From: Dehalococcoidia bacterium | GTDB lineage: Bacteria > Chloroflexota > Dehalococcoidia > UBA6926 | DNA: 9,655 nt | Direction of reading: 5' to 3' | NCBI GenBank assembly: GCA_029941095.1 | Contig: JAPYRO010000032.1 | Span: 1 to 9,655, forward strand | Part shown: piece by piece, positions 6,173 to 9,655 of the stretch | Position numbering within the stretch: the stretch's first letter is position 1 | How the letters are laid out: each line of letters starts with the position of its first letter | The notes under the pieces: generated by a model | What the model was told of the DNA's origin: nothing | What the model saw: only the letters and a program-made list of their open reading frames with translations | The model's database searches: none | Translations under genes and position numbers: made by a program

Positions 6173-7768
6173 TTACCTATTATAGATACGTGCTTTATTA
6201 GTAAAGGCTAGATCAGAAGAAATAGGTGTGTCGAAAAACACTTCTAACTTCATCGTTCCCGCATCGATTAATTGTAATAACGCTGTCCCCCTTGCAAAAT
6301 CTTTATTGCATACAATCGATTTAGATCTTCCTTTGGCAGTGTGACCACTTCCATCACAAGGAGTGAGTTCTCGTAATTCATACATTACGATGCCAGACTC
6401 TGTGGTAACCGAATCGAATGAAGGTGCAGGAAGTGTAACCCCATAATTTACTCCCATTTCTTTATCTCTAAAATCATCACCAATGGAAACTCTTAGTTGA
6501 GATGGATCTAAATTATCTGGTACTAGCGCTGCATGAGTTTTGTAATAAGCACCAAAACTATCGTTTTTGCCCTCTGTACCAGCATATGAGGTTCCTTCTA
6601 CATACCAATTGCCTTGTAACGTGCCTTCGATGTCATAACCAAAAAAACCACCTCGTGGTGATATAGTTCGAAGGCTTTTATCTTCCATTGCAGAACGCAA
6701 TGGTTCGTCATAATATTCAAAAGAATCTCTTTCAAAAAGTTTAAACGGTTCCCCAGCTTGACCATCTGAACCACCATAATATGCTTTTGGATTAACCAAC
6801 CCTGTAACTACACTACGAGTTAGATCAATCACCCCAACATCAACTTTGAATCCATCATAATGTCTTCCGAGTAATTCACCAGTTTTGACGGGTATTCGTA
6901 CTCTTGTATCCCAATTATCACCTACAACGTTTTTAATTTTTTCAGGGGGATCTGTCACGTGATCTATTACCACATAAAAATCACACGAATGTTCAATAAC
7001 ATATTGCATTTCGTGACTTTGGCCTGAGGCCCCTCCAAAAGTATTCCCAGCATTTGCAGTACCTCTATTCGTTAGCCAAATAATATTTCCATCAACGGGT
7101 GAGACAATATCCGCAACCAAGTTTTCCTTAGGATAATAATATTGGTGGCTAATAGGTGTTATGTGCACTCCAGCAAGATCACCCAAAGGTTTTATGAAAT
7201 CGATATCGCCGGGCGCCATAGGGGACACCGCAAACATTGAACTACCTTCACCAACACAATTCATATCCCATCGATTTCTTACGATATCAGCGGGATCAGA
7301 ATCGGCATTAATGCTAGGACGATTATTATTGCTTGTTGGATTATCTATTGGTGTTTTACCAACAATTGCAGAAGTATCAATACTAAGTTCAATTTCTTCA
7401 CACTCGGAAGATAAACATTGCTCTAAGGTAATTTTTACTTCAGGAATAAGTTGATATTGTTCCTTTAATTCAAATTCATAGACAATTCCTGTACGCCACC
7501 CTGAAGCATTAGATTCCCATCGTAATGTAGAGCCTTGGGTGGTACCAATGGCTCTACACGAGATCTTTGGTACTGACTTATCAAATAAACAATCCGCAGC
7601 CAGTTCTACAGGCCCTGAAGATGTCGGTGTCGAAGTGGCTGGTTGCTCCGATGTCGGTGTCGAAGTGGCTGGTTGCTCCATGGAACTCGATTCCGATACG
7701 CTATCCTTATCCCCACTACAACCTGCGACCAAAATTACTAGACCTACGAGTAACCCGAGTAGTTTCAA
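6173..7768 (-). CDS. Lipoprotein with M23-like (degenerate LytM) domain
   Basis: 531 residues starting at TTG 7768-7766. An in-frame TAA abuts the TTG and GGAAGG lies 9 bases upstream, so this start is forced. The signal peptide ends at lipobox LVAGC (Cys17). Residues 22-53 are a Ser/Thr/Pro linker with a duplicated 10-residue unit. Residues 55-135 form a beta-rich domain with paired cysteines (60/71, 118/123). Residues about 195-320 follow the M23 strand order: HITPISHQYYYP, SPVDGNIIWL, VIEHSCDFYVVIDH, VKTGELLGRH, VDVGVID. The classical zinc ligands HxxxD and HxH are mostly missing (the last motif reads DVG), so peptidase activity is unlikely and a binding role is inferred. The C-terminal part (about 370-531) is beta-rich with Cys471/Cys487. 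It is the only gene in the tRNA-bounded segment and converges on the tRNA. It resembles the left-edge lipoprotein in architecture. Confidence 0.88.
   Translation of the reverse strand: MKLLGLLVGLVILVAGCSGDKDSVSESSSMEQPATSTPTSEQPATSTPTSSGPVELAADCLFDKSVPKISCRAIGTTQGSTLRWESNASGWRTGIVYEFELKEQYQLIPEVKITLEQCLSSECEEIELSIDTSAIVGKTPIDNPTSNNNRPSINADSDPADIVRNRWDMNCVGEGSSMFAVSPMAPGDIDFIKPLGDLAGVHITPISHQYYYPKENLVADIVSPVDGNIIWLTNRGTANAGNTFGGASGQSHEMQYVIEHSCDFYVVIDHVTDPPEKIKNVVGDNWDTRVRIPVKTGELLGRHYDGFKVDVGVIDLTRSVVTGLVNPKAYYGGSDGQAGEPFKLFERDSFEYYDEPLRSAMEDKSLRTISPRGGFFGYDIEGTLQGNWYVEGTSYAGTEGKNDSFGAYYKTHAALVPDNLDPSQLRVSIGDDFRDKEMGVNYGVTLPAPSFDSVTTESGIVMYELRELTPCDGSGHTAKGRSKSIVCNKDFARGTALLQLIDAGTMKLEVFFDTPISSDLAFTNKARIYNR
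7620..7679. repeat. Exact 30-bp tandem duplication in the lipoprotein linker
   Basis: Bases 7620-7649 and 7650-7679 are identical. On the minus strand each copy encodes the ten residues EQPATSTPTS, just after the lipidated cysteine. The unit is in frame, so copy number can change the distance between membrane and domain without breaking the gene. Perfect identity means the duplication is recent. Confidence 0.97.
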
Positions 7769-7876
7769 TTATGATAGCCTTCCATTTGTATACAATCCGC
7801 TGCGGAGCCCTTAGTCGGTACAAATCACTTTTACCAGAGACAGCCTATCACGGCTATCCATCTACCGGCAAAATAC

Positions 7877-7925
7877 AAACTTTTGTTCCTAGGGCATGTG
7901 AGTTCGACTCTCACCTTCGGCACCA
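7877..7925 (+). pseudogene. Truncated tRNA-Leu 3' fragment (putative attR)
   Basis: Aligned without gaps at an offset of 1805 bases, 45 of 49 bases match tRNA-Leu positions 6072-6120. The last 29 (7897-7925, T arm to CCA) are identical. The four differences are all transitions, at 7881, 7887, 7894 and 7896. The two inside the variable-arm stem (7887, 7894) turn Watson-Crick pairs into T-G wobbles. Upstream of 7877 no D arm or 5' acceptor strand can be matched, so it is not a working tRNA. Confidence 0.9.
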
Positions 7926-7972
7926 ATCAATAATACTCTTTTTCAAGGACCAACAAGTACTCTTAGTATAGA

Positions 7973-8143
7973 TTATTGAGGTAAAACTTGAAAAAGAATA
8001 TATCCTGCTGCCAATAGCCCTAAAAAGCGCATAATATCTAATTTTCTATAAGCGGCTCTCTCCTCTGGTTTGCTAACAATTACCCGCAATAAAAAGATAC
8101 CTGTTACAAACAAAAGCAGCACCACCAGAATGTAAAATGCCAT
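7973..8143 (-). CDS. Small membrane protein, 56 residues, two predicted membrane segments
   Basis: ATG at 8143-8141 is preceded by a strong GGGAGGG site 11 bases upstream; TAA at 7975-7973. Translation gives a hydrophobic N-terminal helix (about 2-24, FYILVVLLLFVTGIFLLRVIV) and a short polar loop rich in charges (SKPEERAAYRKLD). A second hydrophobic helix (about 38-53) follows, and the protein ends VLPQ. This is a hairpin inner-membrane microprotein with a basic/acidic loop; which side the loop faces is not certain. I recognise no family. The ribosome site, clear hydrophobic pattern and use of the full gap between neighbours support a real gene. It lies directly beyond the tRNA fragment, so it may be the native chromosomal neighbour of the tRNA before insertion, and it is divergent from the zinc-ribbon gene. 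Confidence 0.75.
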   Translation of the reverse strand: MAFYILVVLLLFVTGIFLLRVIVSKPEERAAYRKLDIMRFLGLLAAGYILFQVLPQ

Positions 8144-8292
8144 AGTTAATAATTCCCTCCCTCTGATAGGCCAAATAACTGAACATCAATCCCGCTCTAA
8201 TTGTAACATTCGATATTTGATCCGAAGCTATTAGAATTCATTCCATGTAAATCCCATATGCTACAATCAAATCTATATGAAAATAGTTAATA

Positions 8293-8298
8293 TATAAC
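8293..8298 (+). promoter_or_regulatory. Possible -10 element placing the transcript start at or near the start codon
   Basis: TATAAC (within TTAATATATAAC, 8287-8298) matches the -10 consensus at 5 of 6 positions. A start 6-8 bases downstream falls at about 8304-8306, on the GTG or a few bases before the ATG at 8310. No ribosome site exists for either codon, so a leaderless or nearly leaderless mRNA is plausible. No good -35 was found. Confidence 0.35.
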
Positions 8299-8303
8299 AC
8301 CCT

Positions 8304-8615
8304 GTGGATATGCAAAATATATGTAGGAACTGCCAATCAGTAATTACTGAAGGTACTCTTTACTGTACCAATTGCGGATTAGAATTCACCAACGAACAAG
8401 TGATGCTCGATAATCCAGATATTCAAACCATTTTAGATATTCACGAAGGGAACACGGAAACCAGCAAAAAAAAACCCTTTTACACCAAAAAAAGTTACTG
8501 GTTAGCGTTGTTTGCCCTCATAATATTAGCGAGTAACTATTGTGGAACTAACAATGATCAAGATCCTCAACCGGTAACTAAATCAACAATGGCAATTTAC
8601 TTTCAATTTGAGTAA
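8304..8615 (+). CDS. Zinc-ribbon protein with one membrane helix
   Basis: 103 residues from GTG 8304, or 101 from ATG 8310; neither has a visible ribosome site. Residues 7-24 hold a zinc ribbon with CRNC and CTNC pairs (Cys7, 10, 21, 24), of the short zinc_ribbon type common at the N-terminus of membrane-tethered bacterial proteins. An acidic linker (31-54) and a lysine-rich stretch (55-63) precede one hydrophobic helix (about 64-79, YWLALFALIILASN). The remaining tail is short and polar. Positive-inside reasoning puts the zinc ribbon in the cytoplasm and the tail outside. The Lys codons include an A9 run (8466-8474) and an A7 run (8487-8493), which are slippage-prone, so the C-terminal frame after them deserves checking. 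Function unknown; a sensor or partner-binding role is only a guess. Confidence 0.75.
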   Translation: MDMQNICRNCQSVITEGTLYCTNCGLEFTNEQVMLDNPDIQTILDIHEGNTETSKKKPFYTKKSYWLALFALIILASNYCGTNNDQDPQPVTKSTMAIYFQFE

Positions 8616-8654
8616 CCTCCAATTAATAGAATCATCTTCCATTAAACCAAAACC

Positions 8655-9655
8655 CTAATCCTCTAAAAACAGAGCTAGACTCTCTTTGATAACATCCTCA
8701 TGAATTGCAAAAAAGGTTCCTGGATTGGTGGAATAGGACCGTGTCATACCTATTACCATTCCATCTCGATCAACAACCGGACCGCCACTGTCCCCTGGCG
8801 CGATCGGGGCATCCATCATAATATGCTTAATAGGAGATGATTGACCTTGCGAAAAAACTTTAACTTGTGACAACACCCCCACATTAGCTGCTGCTCTACC
8901 AGCCGATTGATTAATCAATGTTCCTCTGTCGGAATAACCTAGAGCCATTAAGGGAGACGCATAATGTCCCGTATCTATATCTCCAACAATCAATGGCTTT
9001 GCGCCCTCTGGCAAATCAATTTTCCCAGAATCAAATTTTAGAACCGCTATGTCTCGAGACGCATCTCGTACAATGATCGAAGCAATGAAAGGGAGCCCAG
9101 TCATTTGGAAAATTTTCATTGAGTCACCACTACCTACCACGTGGTTTGCGGTAATAATAATACCGTCCTTATATAACCAACCTGTACCGTAAGCAGTGGT
9201 AGCTGCATCTTGAACATAAAATATTGATGGGGTGAAATCTTTCCATATCTTATTAAAATCTAGCTCTGTAGGTTTCTCGATAACTTCCACTGCTTCTTTA
9301 TAAAGTCGAAGCGCAGTGGATGCTTCAGACCCATCAGTTGCAGATACCGCTCTGATCGTATAAACGCCCGGTACAATATCATCCGGGATCGCTGGAACTC
9401 TGTCTGAACCAAAAGTTATCTCTCCCGCTCCAGATGAATTAATATCGACGCTCCCTACTGTGTAATTTATCTTCACTCCATATGCCGATACAATGGTCAC
9501 AGTGATTCGATCTTCTGGTGTCCATCCTGCCAGCTCCACGTGTAATTCTGAATCACCAACTACTTTCCGAGTCGAATCAATCAAAATCACCGGTGCGGTC
9601 GGTTTCTCGATAACTTCCACTGCTTCTTTATAAAGTCGAAGCGCAGTGGATGCTT
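8655..9655 (-). CDS. Trypsin-like serine protease with Ig-like repeats (N-terminus off the window)
   Basis: The frame is open through base 9655, so the GTG at 9620 is an internal Val and the true start lies beyond the window. The C-terminal 205 residues form a DegP/trypsin-like protease domain with the whole catalytic triad. Numbering from the codon at 9620, these are His160 (TANHVVG), Asp190 (SRDIAVLKF) and Ser278 (APGDSGGPVV). No PDZ domain follows; the protein ends 42 residues after the catalytic Ser. Upstream is a beta-rich Ig-like segment of about 110 residues (9-118) ending EVIEKPT. The same ending occurs 110 residues earlier with identical DNA, so at least two repeats exist. Placement outside the cytoplasm is inferred from the Ig-like repeats and protease family; the signal peptide is not in view. 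Stop TAA-type end at 8655 is 39 bases from the convergent zinc-ribbon gene. Confidence 0.9.
   Translation of the reverse strand, partial: ASTALRLYKEAVEVIEKPTAPVILIDSTRKVVGDSELHVELAGWTPEDRITVTIVSAYGVKINYTVGSVDINSSGAGEITFGSDRVPAIPDDIVPGVYTIRAVSATDGSEASTALRLYKEAVEVIEKPTELDFNKIWKDFTPSIFYVQDAATTAYGTGWLYKDGIIITANHVVGSGDSMKIFQMTGLPFIASIIVRDASRDIAVLKFDSGKIDLPEGAKPLIVGDIDTGHYASPLMALGYSDRGTLINQSAGRAAANVGVLSQVKVFSQGQSSPIKHIMMDAPIAPGDSGGPVVDRDGMVIGMTRSYSTNPGTFFAIHEDVIKESLALFLED
9271..9655. repeat. 330-bp spaced coding repeat; 55 bp identical at both ends
   Basis: Bases 9271-9325 and 9601-9655 are identical over all 55 positions, up to the edge of the window. Both encode the end of an Ig-like domain plus linker (ASTALRLYKEAVEVIEKPT) in the same frame. 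The 330-base spacing equals exactly 110 codons, the size of one domain. Identity stops at 9270/9600, where the protease domain begins instead of another repeat. Confidence 0.95.

Larger units (their letters stand above)
6121..7925. mobile_element. tRNA-bounded 1805-bp segment, possible small integrated element or its remnant
   Basis: The segment is delimited by the intact tRNA-Leu and a partial, same-orientation copy of its 3' end. This is the arrangement left when a tyrosine-recombinase element inserts into a tRNA 3' end (attL = whole tRNA, attR = displaced fragment). It carries one gene, a minus-strand lipoprotein, and no recombinase, so it would be a mobilised cassette, a heavily deleted island or a segmental duplication. 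A 10-base match (CTCTTAGTAT) occurs after both copies, at 6137 and 7960 but at different distances. That leaves the duplication option open. Confidence 0.45.

Noticed and set aside
7620..7679. Possible CRISPR-like repeat (two 30-bp units)
   Set aside because: The two copies are directly adjacent without a spacer, in frame and coding for a linker, so this is a tandem duplication and not a CRISPR array.
7539..7971. Two plus-strand open frames (7539-7814 and 7567-7971)
   Set aside because: Both are antisense to the lipoprotein N-terminus and one runs through the tRNA fragment. Neither has a ribosome site or a recognisable protein pattern.
9618..9620. GTG at 9620 as the start of the protease gene
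   Set aside because: The frame stays open to the window edge and the same Val codon occurs internally in the earlier repeat (EAVEVIEKPT), so it is not a start.

Overview
The window looks like a piece of chromosome from an uncultured, low-GC, probably marine bacterium related to Chloroflexota (Dehalococcoidia/SAR202-like). This rests on the character of the RecA protein, the recA - RNase Y - PHP-phosphoesterase order, and a crotonase-family gene next door. It is my inference from memory and I could not run a search. TGA is used as a normal stop and the code looks standard. Non-ATG starts are frequent (GTG at 905, TTG at 7768, possibly GTG at 8304).

Layout. (1) 1-2179, minus strand: a crotonase-superfamily gene, a 104-residue protein of unknown function, and a lipoprotein that runs off the left edge. 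The last two overlap by 11 bases. (2) 2180-2345: a divergent control region with a near-perfect 13-bp inverted repeat and, nearer recA, two 11-bp direct repeats lying across a plausible promoter. (3) 2346-5860, plus strand: recA with a strong terminator, then rny (RNase Y) and, 7 bases later, a PHP phosphoesterase resembling RNase AM / TrpH. The last two look like an RNA-decay operon. (4) 6036-6120: a complete tRNA-Leu(CAA) with encoded CCA. (5) 6121-7925: a 1805-bp segment closed by a second, same-strand copy of the last 49 bases of that tRNA (45/49 identical). Its only gene is a minus-strand lipoprotein with an M23-peptidase-like fold whose metal ligands look degraded. This is the pattern left by integration at a tRNA 3' end, but no integrase is visible. 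(6) 7973-8615: two small divergent genes, a 56-residue membrane protein (minus) and a zinc-ribbon single-pass membrane protein (plus) that may be made from a nearly leaderless mRNA. (7) 8655-9655, minus strand: the C-terminal part of a secreted-type trypsin-like protease preceded by Ig-like repeats of 110 residues. The repeat is visible as an exact 55-bp identity at 330-bp spacing, and the gene continues off the right edge.

Taken together, conserved information-processing genes (recA, rny, PHP, tRNA) sit between two stretches of cell-envelope accessory genes. The two lipoproteins (left edge and tRNA segment) share architecture: lipobox, repetitive Pro/Thr/Glu linker, then an M23-like module. 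They may be distant paralogues. The best candidates for something undescribed are the tRNA-bounded lipoprotein cassette and the repeat-bearing protease.
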